Positions 7,657 through 15,885 of a stretch of 64,000 nt of DNA are shown in pieces; the stretch's first letter is position 1; each line of letters starts with the position of its first letter. Below the pieces are notes generated by a model. The model saw nothing but the letters and a program-made list of their open reading frames with translations. It made no database searches and had not been told where the DNA came from. Made by a program: the position numbers and the translations under genes. The DNA comes from Streptomyces sp. WMMC500 (GTDB lineage: Bacteria; Actinomycetota; Actinomycetes; Streptomycetales; Streptomycetaceae), in assembly GCF_027497195.1 (NCBI RefSeq), contig NZ_CP114905.1:7790001-7854000 (forward strand). Reading direction: 5' to 3'.

Positions 7657-8826
7657 ATGAGCGACGGCGGTACGGAGCGGCGGCAGCCCGGCAGACGGGC
7701 GGTGCTCGGCGCGGCGGCGCTGGGCGGCGCGGTGGCCGCGGCGGGCCTGCCCGGTACGGCGCGGGCCGAGGGCGGGTCCGGCGGCCACGGCGGGCCGGGG
7801 CGGGGCGGGCGGCTGCCGAACCCGGCGGTGATCGCGCACCGCGGGGCCAGCGGCTACCGGCCGGAGCACACCCTCGGCGCGTACCAGTTCGCCCTCGACA
7901 TGGGCGCCGACGTCATCGAGCAGGACCTCGTGCCGACCAGGGACGGCCACCTCGTCTGCCGCCACGAGAACGAGATCGGCGGCACCACCGACGTCGCGGA
8001 CCACCCCGAGTTCGCCGGCCGCAGGACCACCAAGACGGTCGACGGCGCGAAGATCACCGGCTGGTTCACCGAGGACTTCACCCTCGCCGAGCTGAAGACG
8101 CTGCGCGCCACGGAGCGCATCCCGGACGTACGGCGGCGCAACACCCTCTACGACGGCCGCTGGGAGGTGCCCACCTTCGAAGAGGTGCTGCAGTGGGCGG
8201 AGCGGCAGCGGCGCGGTACCGGCCGGGCGGTCTACCTCCACGTGGAGACGAAACACCCGAGCTACTTCCGCTCCATCGGCCTGGAGTTGGAGAAGCCGCT
8301 GGCGCGGCTGCTGCGCCGCTACGGCCGGGACGAGCGCAACTCGCCCGTCTTCCTGCAGTCGTTCGAGCCCACCAGCGTCGAGCGGCTCGCCGGGCTCGTC
8401 GACTCCCCGGTCGTCGTGCTGCTCGGCGCGGCGTCCTCGCGGCCGTGGGACTTCGTCGAGGCGGGCGACCCGCGCACCGTCGCCGACCTGGTCAGGCCCG
8501 AGGGGCTGGCGTGGATCGCGGGCTTCGCCAAGGGCATCGGGCCGACGCTCGACCTGATCATCCCGAAGGACGCCACCGGCAAGCTGCTGGAGCCCACGAC
8601 CCTCGTCCGCGACGCGCACGACGCCGGGCTGGTGCTGCACCCGTACACGATGCGCAACGAGAACAGCTTCCTGCCCGCGGACTTCCGCACCGGCACGGAC
8701 CCGGCGCAGTACGGCGACGCCTTCGGCGCCTTCCAGGTCTACTTCGAGACCGGCATCGACGGCATCTTCACCGACAACCCCGACACCGGGCTGCTCGCCC
8801 GCGACGACTTCCTCGCGCGGGACTGA
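7657..8826 (+). CDS. Tat-exported glycerophosphodiester phosphodiesterase
   Basis: Encodes 389 residues. The N-terminus has twin arginines (GRRAVLG) followed by an Ala/Gly hydrophobic stretch and an ARAEG cleavage-like site, indicating Tat export. The GDPD TIM-barrel signature is clear: AHRGASGYRPEHT, then IEQDLVPTRDG and a CRHENEI histidine. The enzyme hydrolyses deacylated phospholipids to glycerol-3-phosphate and an alcohol outside the cell. I chose the ATG at 7657 because a GGAGAGG site lies just upstream. A strong hairpin follows the stop. Confidence 0.94.
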   Translation: MSDGGTERRQPGRRAVLGAAALGGAVAAAGLPGTARAEGGSGGHGGPGRGGRLPNPAVIAHRGASGYRPEHTLGAYQFALDMGADVIEQDLVPTRDGHLVCRHENEIGGTTDVADHPEFAGRRTTKTVDGAKITGWFTEDFTLAELKTLRATERIPDVRRRNTLYDGRWEVPTFEEVLQWAERQRRGTGRAVYLHVETKHPSYFRSIGLELEKPLARLLRRYGRDERNSPVFLQSFEPTSVERLAGLVDSPVVVLLGAASSRPWDFVEAGDPRTVADLVRPEGLAWIAGFAKGIGPTLDLIIPKDATGKLLEPTTLVRDAHDAGLVLHPYTMRNENSFLPADFRTGTDPAQYGDAFGAFQVYFETGIDGIFTDNPDTGLLARDDFLARD

Positions 8827-8832
8827 CCGTCA

Positions 8833-8860
8833 CGGGCCGCCGGGGGCGGCCGGCGGCCCG
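8833..8860 (+). terminator. Intrinsic-type hairpin after the phosphodiesterase gene
   Basis: Perfect 11-bp stem (CGGGCCGCCGG / CCGGCGGCCCG) with a 6-nt loop, starting 7 bp after the stop. No T-tract, as is common in Streptomyces. Confidence 0.65.
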
Positions 8861-9089
8861 TCCGCCCGTCGCCCCCGGCCGGTCCCGCACCCGGCCCACG
8901 TACCCGGACATCTCAGGCGAGTTGGCAATATCACAGGGAAGCCTCGGCCCGGTACGTAGCCACGGCACGACCGCTCCGCGCAGAATGCTCCCGGCAGAGG
9001 TTGGGCCGGGTGAAGTGCGGGGAAACACGCGGTAGGCCGCAAGTTCTTGCGGTCTGTCTACCGGGTGCACTTGAGGAGGCGGGCGCGGC

Positions 9090-9614
9090 ATGGGCAAGAG
9101 TGTGACGATCACGCCGGCGACGAACGACGACGCCGAGCAAGTCCTGAAACTCCAGTACCTCTGCTACCAGGCCGAGGCCGCGCTGTACGGCGACTACCGC
9201 ATACCGCCGCTCACCGAGACCCTCGACGAGCTGCGGGCGGAGTTCGACCGGGGCGCCGCCGTCGTCGCCCGCCTCGGTGACGAGGTCGTCGGCGCCGTCC
9301 GCGGCACGGTCGAGGTCAACGGCACCGCCGTCATCGGCCGGCTGATCGTGCACCCCAGGATGCAGGGCCACGGCCTCGGCGCCCGGCTGCTGCTCGCCAT
9401 GGAGGTCCTGCTCGCCGAGGGTGGGAACCCCGTCAAGCGCTTCCAGCTCTTCACCGGGCACCGCAGCGAGGCGAACCTGCGGCTGTACCGGCGGCTGGGC
9501 TACGAGCCGGTGGGCACGGAGAAGGTCAGCGCGCGGCTGAGCCTGGTCACTTTGGAGAAGGCTCCGCGGGGCGCCGCTCAGGCGGCTGTCTCCTCAGCCA
9601 CCACAGCCCGATGA
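9090..9614 (+). CDS. GNAT-family N-acetyltransferase
   Basis: Encodes 174 residues. The acetyl-CoA binding pattern appears as GRLIVHPRMQGHGLGARLL and the C-terminal LYRRLGYEPVG is typical of GNAT proteins. A strong GAGGAGG precedes the ATG. Upstream, 9037-9052 forms a small hairpin (CCGCAAG / CTTGCGG). The last 68 bp overlap the 3' end of the convergent membrane-protein gene. The acetyl acceptor is unknown. Confidence 0.85.
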   Translation: MGKSVTITPATNDDAEQVLKLQYLCYQAEAALYGDYRIPPLTETLDELRAEFDRGAAVVARLGDEVVGAVRGTVEVNGTAVIGRLIVHPRMQGHGLGARLLLAMEVLLAEGGNPVKRFQLFTGHRSEANLRLYRRLGYEPVGTEKVSARLSLVTLEKAPRGAAQAAVSSATTAR

Positions 9615-10008
9615 CCGGCAGGATCACGGGCAGGAAGAGGTAGCCGCGGCCGTAGTCGGACCACACGGTCTGGTCCGGGAACTCGGACGGCTGCACCTCC
9701 GTCCACGTGCCGATCGTCAGTACGCCGATCAGTTCGGCGGTGATGCACCACAGTGCGAGCCGGCGTGCCGTCTCACCGCCGCGGGCGAGGGCGGCGGTGA
9801 TGAAGACGTAGACGACGGCGGCCAGCGCGGAGAGCACGTACGCGAGCGGAGCCTCGTCGAACTGCGTGCTGAGCTGGTAGACGGCCCGCGAGGTCGCGCC
9901 GACCGCGAAGACGCCGTACAGCGCGAGGATCAGCCGCCCGGGCCCGCTGGACAGCCCGGTGCGCCCCTGCTCGCGCGGCTCCCCGGCCGCCGGCTGTCGC
10001 TCAGCCAC
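9547..10008 (-). CDS. Small membrane protein, unknown function
   Basis: Encodes 153 residues with a GTG start. Four hydrophobic segments are visible, starting near residues 26, 60, 85 and 125, and the termini are polar. I know no family function. The start overlaps the stop of the upstream membrane-protein gene by 8 bp, so the two form a coupled operon. The 3' end runs 68 bp into the convergent acetyltransferase gene. Confidence 0.7.
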   Translation of the reverse strand: MAERQPAAGEPREQGRTGLSSGPGRLILALYGVFAVGATSRAVYQLSTQFDEAPLAYVLSALAAVVYVFITAALARGGETARRLALWCITAELIGVLTIGTWTEVQPSEFPDQTVWSDYGRGYLFLPVILPVIGLWWLRRQPPERRPAEPSPK

Positions 10009-10369
10009 CGCCGCCCGCCCAGATGTCGTGCAGCCGCACCTGCAGCACGGCCAGGACGAAACCCCCGACGGCCACCGTCGCCGAGCCCCAGCGGCTGCGC
10101 TCCGACAGCGACAGCAGGCCGGTCGCGGGCACCGCGAACCCCGCCGCGAGGAGGTAGGCGACGAACACCGCCGTGCCCTCGTCCGGGTCCTCGCCGCGGC
10201 CGAGCTGTACCAGGCCGACGACCACCTGAACCAGTGCGAGGAAGGTCACCACGGCCATGCCGATGAAGTGCCAGTCCTTCGTGGGCTCATCCTTGACGGC
10301 GGCGTACCCGCACCAGGCCGCGAGGGCGAGCGCCGCCACCGCGACGGCGATCGTCAAGGGGAGGAACAT
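10001..10369 (-). CDS. Small membrane protein, unknown function
   Basis: Encodes 122 residues with about four hydrophobic segments covering most of the chain (from residues 3, 35, 68 and 95). The ATG has an AAGG-type site upstream. It is the first gene of a two-gene operon with the next membrane protein and is divergent from the methionine transporter region. No catalytic motif is visible. The pair may form a membrane complex, but that is only suggested by coupling. Confidence 0.7.
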   Translation of the reverse strand: MFLPLTIAVAVAALALAAWCGYAAVKDEPTKDWHFIGMAVVTFLALVQVVVGLVQLGRGEDPDEGTAVFVAYLLAAGFAVPATGLLSLSERSRWGSATVAVGGFVLAVLQVRLHDIWAGGGG

Positions 10370-10625
10370 GACTCGACCTTACTGCGTCGTCGCCCGCCCC
10401 CCGATCCGGGTCCCGGCACCGTCCGTACGCTCCGGGCCCACGCCCCCGCGGCCGTGGCGTTGACCACAGCGCCCACCCCGCACCGGCCCGCCGGATTCTC
10501 CGCCCGGAACCGTATCCATGCAGGTCACAGCCGTATACGGGGGCGATGGCGGCGGTCCGTCCTGCGCTGTCCGGAATGCGGACGGCGGTCCCGGCCCGCG
10601 CCGGCGATCTGTTTTACTGGCCCGC
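10370..10625. other. Divergent intergenic region upstream of the methionine transporter leader
   Basis: No convincing gene. It should hold promoters for the membrane-protein pair (leftward) and the metN leader (rightward). The one clear element is a short inverted repeat, GTCCG-N5-CGGAC, at 10569-10583. Confidence 0.5.
10569..10583. promoter_or_regulatory. Inverted repeat, candidate operator
   Basis: GTCCG-GAATG-CGGAC is a perfect 5-bp inverted repeat about 45 bp before the leader peptide ATG. It could be an operator or a hairpin. The regulator is unknown. Confidence 0.25.
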
Positions 10626-10712
10626 ATGACCACGACGAGCAGCCGCACCCGTGCGACCGAGGCGAGCAGCATGACGCCCGGTGCTCGTTGTATGTGTCGA
10701 ATGCACCCCTGA
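10626..10712 (+). CDS. Putative Met/Cys-rich leader peptide upstream of metN
   Basis: A 28-codon reading frame whose product ends GARCMCRMHP. Two cysteines and two methionines fall within the last eight residues. A candidate -10 (TTTACT, 10613-10618) lies seven bases before the ATG, so it may be leaderless. About 220 nt separate its stop from metN, and this stretch is dense in GC hairpins. Ribosome stalling at Cys/Met codons could control readthrough into the methionine importer, as known for amino-acid leader peptides and for cysteine-rich upstream frames in actinobacteria. The function is inferred. Confidence 0.5.
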   Translation: MTTTSSRTRATEASSMTPGARCMCRMHP

Positions 10713-10933
10713 GGGCCCCCGCCACGAGACTCGCGCCCCGAAGCGAGACCGCGGGCCGCTCCGCCGCCGTGCCCCGCACGGCCGTGCCGGGAGCCGGGCC
10801 CGCGGGCCCCGGGCCGCGCCGCGCCGCCGCCCGGAGCATCCACGCCTGCACCCACCCCCAGCAGCGCGCCCCGCCGTGGGCGCGCCGTGCCCGTCCGCGC
10901 CCGCGGCGGGCACCCGAGAGCAATGGAACCCAC

Positions 10934-11953
10934 GTGATCACAGTCACGGACCTGAAGAAGGTCTACCGCTCCCGCGGTCGCGAGACCGCCGCGCTCGACG
11001 GCGTCGACCTGCGCGTACGCGAAGGCGAGGTCTTCGGCGTCGTCGGCCGCAGCGGCGCCGGCAAGTCCACCCTCATCCGCTGCGTCAACCTCCTGGAGCG
11101 CCCCGACTCCGGCACCGTCACGGTCGCGGGCCAGGACCTCACGGCCCTGACCGGCCGCGAGCTGCGCGCCGCCCGTACCCGTATCGGCATGATCTTCCAG
11201 CACTTCAACCTGCTGAGCGCCCGCACCGTGCAGGACAACGTCGAACTGCCGCTGGAGATCCTGGGCCTGTCCGGGCAGGAGCGCGCCCGCAAGGCGCTCG
11301 ACCTCCTCGACCTCGTCGGGCTGGCCGACCGCGCCAGGGCCTACCCGGCGCAGTTGTCCGGCGGCCAGAAGCAGCGGGTCGGCATCGCCCGCGCGCTCGC
11401 CGGCGACCCGCAGGTGCTCCTCTCCGACGAGGCGACCTCCGCGCTCGACCCCGAGACCACCCGCTCCGTCCTGGAGCTGCTGCGGGAACTCAACCGCGAA
11501 CTCGGCCTCACCGTCCTGCTCATCACCCACGAGATGGACGTCGTCAAGGCCGTCTGCGACTCCGCCGCCCTGATGCGCTCGGGCCGGATCACCGAGTCCG
11601 GCACCCTCGACGACCTGCTGGCCACCCCCGGCTCCGAGATCGCCGCCCAGCTCTTCCCCGTCGGCGGCGAGGCGTACGGCACCGGGAGCACCATCGTCGA
11701 CATCACCTTCCACGGCGACACGGCGAGCCGCCCGGTGATCTCCCACCTCTCGCGCACCTACAACCTCGACGTGTCGATCCTCGGCGCCGCCATGGACACC
11801 GTCGGCGGCCGGCAGGTCGGCCGGATGCGCATCGAGCTGCCCGGCCCGTACGAGCAGAACGTCGTCCCCCTGGGCTTCCTGCGCGAGCAGGGCCTGCAGA
11901 TCGACCCGGTCGGCGTCGACGCCGACCTGCCCGCCCTGGAGAGTGCCAAGTGA
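10934..11953 (+). CDS. metN: Methionine ABC transporter ATP-binding protein MetN
   Basis: Encodes 339 residues from GTG. Walker A is at 39-46 (GRSGAGKS), the signature LSGGQ at 140-144, and Walker B ends in Asp164-Glu165. After the nucleotide-binding domain comes a ~100-residue C-terminal domain of the NIL/ACT type (VDITFHGDTASRPVIS...), which in MetN binds methionine and inhibits transport. The length is normal. The stop overlaps the GTG of the permease gene. The start is chosen where homology begins; the upstream open frame is Pro/Arg-rich and non-coding in character. The ribosome site is weak. Confidence 0.95.
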   Translation: MITVTDLKKVYRSRGRETAALDGVDLRVREGEVFGVVGRSGAGKSTLIRCVNLLERPDSGTVTVAGQDLTALTGRELRAARTRIGMIFQHFNLLSARTVQDNVELPLEILGLSGQERARKALDLLDLVGLADRARAYPAQLSGGQKQRVGIARALAGDPQVLLSDEATSALDPETTRSVLELLRELNRELGLTVLLITHEMDVVKAVCDSAALMRSGRITESGTLDDLLATPGSEIAAQLFPVGGEAYGTGSTIVDITFHGDTASRPVISHLSRTYNLDVSILGAAMDTVGGRQVGRMRIELPGPYEQNVVPLGFLREQGLQIDPVGVDADLPALESAK

Positions 11954-13470
11954 GCTGGACCGAGATACGCCCCGAGCTGCTGACCGGCCTGTGGGAGACG
12001 CTGGCCATGGTCGGCTGGGCGGCGCTCATCGCCGTCGTCCTCGGCACCCCGCTGGGCGTGCTGCTGGTCCTCACCGACCGCGGCCGGCCGCTTCAGAACA
12101 CCGTCGTCAACCGGGTCATCGGACTCGTCGTGAACATCGGCCGCTCGCTGCCGTTCATCATCCTGATGCTGGCGCTCACCGCGTTCACGCGCGCGCTGGT
12201 CGGCACGTCCATCGGCCTCAAGGGCGCCATCGTGCCGCTGGCGATCAGCGCCATCCCCTTCTTCGCCCGGCTGGTCGAGACCGCGGTGCGCGAGGTCGAC
12301 ACCGGCCTCGCCGAGGCCGTGCAGTCCATGGGCGGCAGCACCTGGACCGTCGTCGTCAAGGCGCTGCTGCCGCAGGCCCTGCCGTCCCTGGTGGCGGGGC
12401 TGACCACCACCGTCATCGCCCTCGTCGGCTACTCCGCCATGGCCGGCGCGGTCGGCGGCGGCGGCCTCGGCGACGTCGCCATCCGCTACGGCTACCAGCG
12501 CTACGAGGGCGACGTCATGCTCGTCACCGTCGTCCTGCTCGTCGTCCTCGTCAACGGCGTCCAGCTCATCGGGGACTTCTTCGTCCGCAGCCTCAGCGAC
12601 CGCAGCACCCGCAGCGCCGCCTACCTGCGCGTCTCCCGCCCGGCGCGGGCCGGGGTCACCGCGGTCGCCGGCGTCGCCCTCGTCGGCACGCTCACCGTGG
12701 GCACCGTCAACCTCACCTCCGAGGGCGGCGACGGCGGGTCCGGCACCGTCACCGTGGCCGCGACGCCCGCGCCGCACGGCGAGATCCTCGACTTCGTCAA
12801 GGACAACCTCGCCGAGGACGCCGGGATCGACCTGCGCGTCCGCGAGTTCACCGACTACGTCAAGCCCAACGAGGCGGTCGCGAACGGCGAGGTCGACGCC
12901 AACTTCTTCCAGCACACCCCGTTCCTCGACGACTACAACGACAAGAACGGCACCGACATCGTCCCGACCGTCGGCGTGCTGGTCGAACCCCTCGGCCTCT
13001 ACTCCGACGGCGCCGACGACGTCTCCGCACTCGGCGGCGGCGACACCGTCGCCGTGCCGAACGACACCACCAACGAGGGCCGCGCCCTCCATCTCCTCGA
13101 CGCCGAGGGCCTGATCGAGCTGAAGGACGGCACGGGCCTGAACGCCACCCTCGGCGACGTCGCCGACGACCGCGGTCTGGAGATCCGGGAGCTCGAAGCG
13201 GCCCAGACCCCCCGGGCGCTCCAGGACGTCGACGCCGCCGTCGTCAACGGCAACTACGCCATCGACTCCGGCCTCGACCCGCGCTCGGACGCCATCGCGC
13301 TGGAGAAGGCCGAGGGCAACCCGTACGTCAACATCCTGGCCGTGCCCGCCGACGACGCGGACGACCCCGAGATCAGGAAGCTCGGCGAACTGCTCCACTC
13401 CCCCGAGACCAAGGCGTTCATGGAGAAGGAGTTCCCGTCGTCCGTGCCGGTGTTCGGCCCCGTGGGCTGA
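11950..13470 (+). CDS. metIQ: MetI-MetQ fusion: methionine permease joined to its substrate-binding domain
   Basis: Encodes 506 residues in one uninterrupted frame. Residues 1-~220 are a MetI permease with the EAA-type loop (EAVQSMGGSTWTVVVKALLP). An extra hydrophobic helix follows at about 233-255. Residues ~262-506 are a MetQ/NlpA-type binding domain (TPAPHGEILDFVK; QHTPFLDDYN; PNDTTNEGRALHLL). Normally MetQ is a separate lipoprotein; here there is no signal peptide and no lipobox cysteine. MetI-type permeases have five helices, so a sixth would place the binding domain outside. The GTG overlaps the metN stop. The gene symbol is descriptive. Confidence 0.9.
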   Translation: MSWTEIRPELLTGLWETLAMVGWAALIAVVLGTPLGVLLVLTDRGRPLQNTVVNRVIGLVVNIGRSLPFIILMLALTAFTRALVGTSIGLKGAIVPLAISAIPFFARLVETAVREVDTGLAEAVQSMGGSTWTVVVKALLPQALPSLVAGLTTTVIALVGYSAMAGAVGGGGLGDVAIRYGYQRYEGDVMLVTVVLLVVLVNGVQLIGDFFVRSLSDRSTRSAAYLRVSRPARAGVTAVAGVALVGTLTVGTVNLTSEGGDGGSGTVTVAATPAPHGEILDFVKDNLAEDAGIDLRVREFTDYVKPNEAVANGEVDANFFQHTPFLDDYNDKNGTDIVPTVGVLVEPLGLYSDGADDVSALGGGDTVAVPNDTTNEGRALHLLDAEGLIELKDGTGLNATLGDVADDRGLEIRELEAAQTPRALQDVDAAVVNGNYAIDSGLDPRSDAIALEKAEGNPYVNILAVPADDADDPEIRKLGELLHSPETKAFMEKEFPSSVPVFGPVG

Positions 13471-13479
13471 GCCGTGGCA

Positions 13480-13495
13480 CATCCGCCCGCGGATG
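13480..13495 (+). terminator. Short hairpin after the metIQ gene
   Basis: CATCCGC-CC-GCGGATG, a 7-bp inverted repeat 10 bp after the stop. It is short, so termination is uncertain. Confidence 0.35.
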
Positions 13496-13547
13496 CTGCA
13501 TGCTGTCCGGGTCAGCTCGTCATCGGTCCACGCACTCGGAGAAGCGC

Positions 13548-14153
13548 ATGTCATCCACCTTCCCGGACGTCTCCCTCAGCACGGACCGGCTGGTGCTCCG
13601 CCCGTTCGACGAGGAGGACGTGCCGGCGCTGACGGAGATGATGAACGACGAGGCCGTCACCGCGTGGACGCAGGCGCCGCACCCGTACACCCGGGACGAC
13701 GCCCGCGACTGGGTGACGCGCGTAGCCCCGGCCGAGCGCACCGGCGGCCGGGGCATCGTCTTCGCGGTCTCGGAGTTCCTCACCCAGCGGCTCGTCGGCA
13801 TCGTCCACCTCAGACGCACCGACTGGCGCACGCTGGCCGCCGAGGTCTCGTACGTCGTCGCCCCCTGGGCGCGCGGCGAGGGGTACGCCGCGGAGTCCGT
13901 GCTCGCCGTCGCGCGCTGGCTCTTCGACGTGCAGAAGTTCGAGCGTCTGGAGCTGCGCACCGCCGCGGACAACACCGCGGCGCAGCAGGTCGCGCAGAAG
14001 GTCGGCGGCATCAGCGAGGGCGTCCTGCGCAACGCCTGGATAGCGCGCACCCGCACCGAGGACGGCGGCTGGACGGACATCCGCACCGACCTGATCGTCT
14101 GGAGCCTGCTGCCGGAAGACCTGGACGCCGACGGCGAGAGTAGTGTGCTCTGA
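13548..14153 (+). CDS. RimJ/RimL-type GNAT acetyltransferase
   Basis: Encodes 201 residues. The N-terminus (LSTDRLVLRPFDEEDVPAL) is characteristic of RimJ/RimL-like enzymes, followed by VVAPWARGEGYAAESV as the acetyl-CoA loop and an AADNTAAQQVAQKVGG helix. The ATG has a GGAGAAG site. These proteins acetylate N-termini of ribosomal proteins or small amines. The substrate cannot be told here. It lies between the methionine and cobalamin genes with no obvious link. Confidence 0.85.
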   Translation: MSSTFPDVSLSTDRLVLRPFDEEDVPALTEMMNDEAVTAWTQAPHPYTRDDARDWVTRVAPAERTGGRGIVFAVSEFLTQRLVGIVHLRRTDWRTLAAEVSYVVAPWARGEGYAAESVLAVARWLFDVQKFERLELRTAADNTAAQQVAQKVGGISEGVLRNAWIARTRTEDGGWTDIRTDLIVWSLLPEDLDADGESSVL

Positions 14154-14275
14154 CGCTCCCTCGCCGCCGGCGCGCGTGCGCGTGGACGGAACGTCCGCGC
14201 GTGCCGCCGCGGGCCGGGAGCGGGCGCCGGCCCGCCGGCGCGCCCCGCAGCCGACGACCAGGAGAGAAGTGAGCG

Positions 14276-15547
14276 ATGGCGGACCGGGTCACCGTGATCG
14301 GGTGGGACGGTTCTCCGCTGACCGAGGCGGCGCGCGCCGCGCTCGGCGCGGCCAGCCTCGTGGCCGGGGCGGCGCACCACCTCGCCCTGCCCGAGGTACC
14401 GCCGGGCGCCGAGCGGATCCGGCTGGGCAGCGTGGGCCTCGCGGCCCGCAGGATCGCCCGGCACCGCGGCACGGCGGTGGTCCTCGCCGACGGCGACCCG
14501 GGCTTCTTCGGCGTCGTACGCACCCTGCGCGCCCCTGAACACGGCCTGGAGGTCGAGGTGCTGCCGGCGGTCTCGTCCGTCGCCGCCGCCTTCGCCCGCG
14601 CCGGGATGCCGTGGGACGACGCGCAGGTCGTCGTCGCGCACGAGCGCAACCTGCGCCGGGCCGTGAACGTCTGCCGGGCGCACCCCAAGGTCGCCGTCCT
14701 CACCTCGCCGGGCGCGGGCCCCGCCGAACTCGCCCTGCTGCTGCGGGACGTCCACCGGACGTTCGTCATCTGCGAGGAACTGGGCGGGGCGCAGGAGCGG
14801 GTGACGGTGCTCACCTCCGACAAGGTCGCGGACCACGTGTGGCGGGACCCGAACGTGACGCTGGTGATCGGCGGCGGCATCGGGGCGGGGTCCGGGCCGA
14901 CCGCTCCCGGCCCCGCCGCCGCGCCCGCGGCCGGCGGCTGGCTCGCCGGGCACGACGCGGGCTACCCGCCCGCGGTGCGCGGCTGGGGCCTGGCCGCCGC
15001 GGAGTACGCGGCCCTGCCCGACGAGGGCGAGGCGCCGCAACTGCGCGCCGTCCAACTCGCCCGGCTCGGGCCCCGGAAGGGCGACCTCGTGTGGGACATC
15101 GGCTCCGGCGGCGGCGCGGCCGCGGTCGAGGCCGCCCGCTTCGGCGCCGCCGTCATCGCCGTCGACCGCGACCCCGACGCCTGCGCCCGCGCCGCCGCCG
15201 CGGCCCGCCGCTTCGGCGTGCTGCTGCAGACCGTCCACGGCACCGCGCCCGGGGTCCTCAACGACCTGCCGGAGCCGGACGTCGTCCGGGTCGGCGGCGG
15301 GGGCGCCGCGGTCGTCGCGGAGTGCGCCGCCCGGCGCCCCGAGCGGATCGTCGCGCACGCCCGCACCCGGGACGGCGCGGAGGAGGTCGTACGGGCCCTC
15401 GCGGACGCCGGATACGCCGTGGAGTGCTCGCTGCTGCAGTCGGTCGACCTCGACCCGGAGGTCCCCGCCGACGCGGGCCAGGGTGCCGGCTGGCGGGAGC
15501 GGGAGCGCACGGTGGTGTTCCTCATCGCCGGGAGCCGCGCGGGCTGA
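14276..15547 (+). CDS. cobL: Precorrin-6Y C5,15-methyltransferase (decarboxylating), CobL / CbiE-CbiT
   Basis: Encodes 423 residues in two domains. Residues ~1-200 are a tetrapyrrole methylase (CbiE-like: VTVIGWDGSPL, LADGDPGFFG, LPAVSSVAAAFARAG). After a short Gly/Ala/Pro linker comes a class I SAM methyltransferase (CbiT-like: LVWDIGSGGGAAAVEAA, then AVDRDP). Together they methylate C5 and C15 of the corrin ring and remove the C12 acetate carboxyl. The start has AGGAGAG upstream. It precedes the BluB-CobT gene, fitting a cobalamin cluster. Confidence 0.94.
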   Translation: MADRVTVIGWDGSPLTEAARAALGAASLVAGAAHHLALPEVPPGAERIRLGSVGLAARRIARHRGTAVVLADGDPGFFGVVRTLRAPEHGLEVEVLPAVSSVAAAFARAGMPWDDAQVVVAHERNLRRAVNVCRAHPKVAVLTSPGAGPAELALLLRDVHRTFVICEELGGAQERVTVLTSDKVADHVWRDPNVTLVIGGGIGAGSGPTAPGPAAAPAAGGWLAGHDAGYPPAVRGWGLAAAEYAALPDEGEAPQLRAVQLARLGPRKGDLVWDIGSGGGAAAVEAARFGAAVIAVDRDPDACARAAAAARRFGVLLQTVHGTAPGVLNDLPEPDVVRVGGGGAAVVAECAARRPERIVAHARTRDGAEEVVRALADAGYAVECSLLQSVDLDPEVPADAGQGAGWRERERTVVFLIAGSRAG

Positions 15548-15885
15548 ACCGGGGGTGCGCGGGGTGCGCGCGATGCGCTCCGGGCGCGCGGGAGGCGTGC
15601 GCCGGGTGCTCCCCACGGTGCACCGGACGGCGCCCGCGCGGCTCGACCCCCGCCGGACCCGCGTGCGGATTGCGGGTAGGCTGGCCGACTGTTGTGCCGT
15701 GACCTGGCATTCGTTGGAGTGTTGCCGAATGCCGGTAATGTCCGGGGGTCTTGTCGCAGTTGTCGGGAACGTAATCCCTGCGGGCCGGTCGTGCCGCCGG
15801 GCAGGGTGTGCTCGTTCTGGTTACGGGCGGCCGGTCTGTCCCGCGGGGGCTGCTGCCGGACGAACGGTCGGAAGGAGCTGGAGCG
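15548..15885 (+). promoter_or_regulatory. Leader region of the BluB-CobT gene with candidate promoter and hairpins
   Basis: A TAGGCT -10 candidate at 15677-15682 would give a ~195-nt leader. It contains a perfect 8-bp stem with 12-nt loop (GGCATTCG at 15706-15713, CGAATGCC at 15726-15733) and a second stem (CCCTGC at 15776-15781, GCAGGG at 15801-15806). This stretch is less GC-rich than its surroundings. I looked for the conserved cobalamin riboswitch B12 box and did not find it. It could hold an unrecognised RNA element; this is inference. Confidence 0.35.

Noticed and set aside
10370..10933. SAM riboswitch (S-box or SAM-IV) upstream of metN
   Set aside because: I looked for the conserved core strings and saw none; the Met/Cys peptide is a better candidate. 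A covariance search would be decisive.
12600..12780. A frameshift or sequencing error joining metI and metQ
   Set aside because: The join is in frame, contains a plausible membrane helix, and keeps third-position GC bias throughout, so a true fusion is the simpler reading.
15548..15885. Cobalamin riboswitch upstream of the BluB-CobT gene
   Set aside because: No B12 box or the usual GCCACTG core could be found on either strand.
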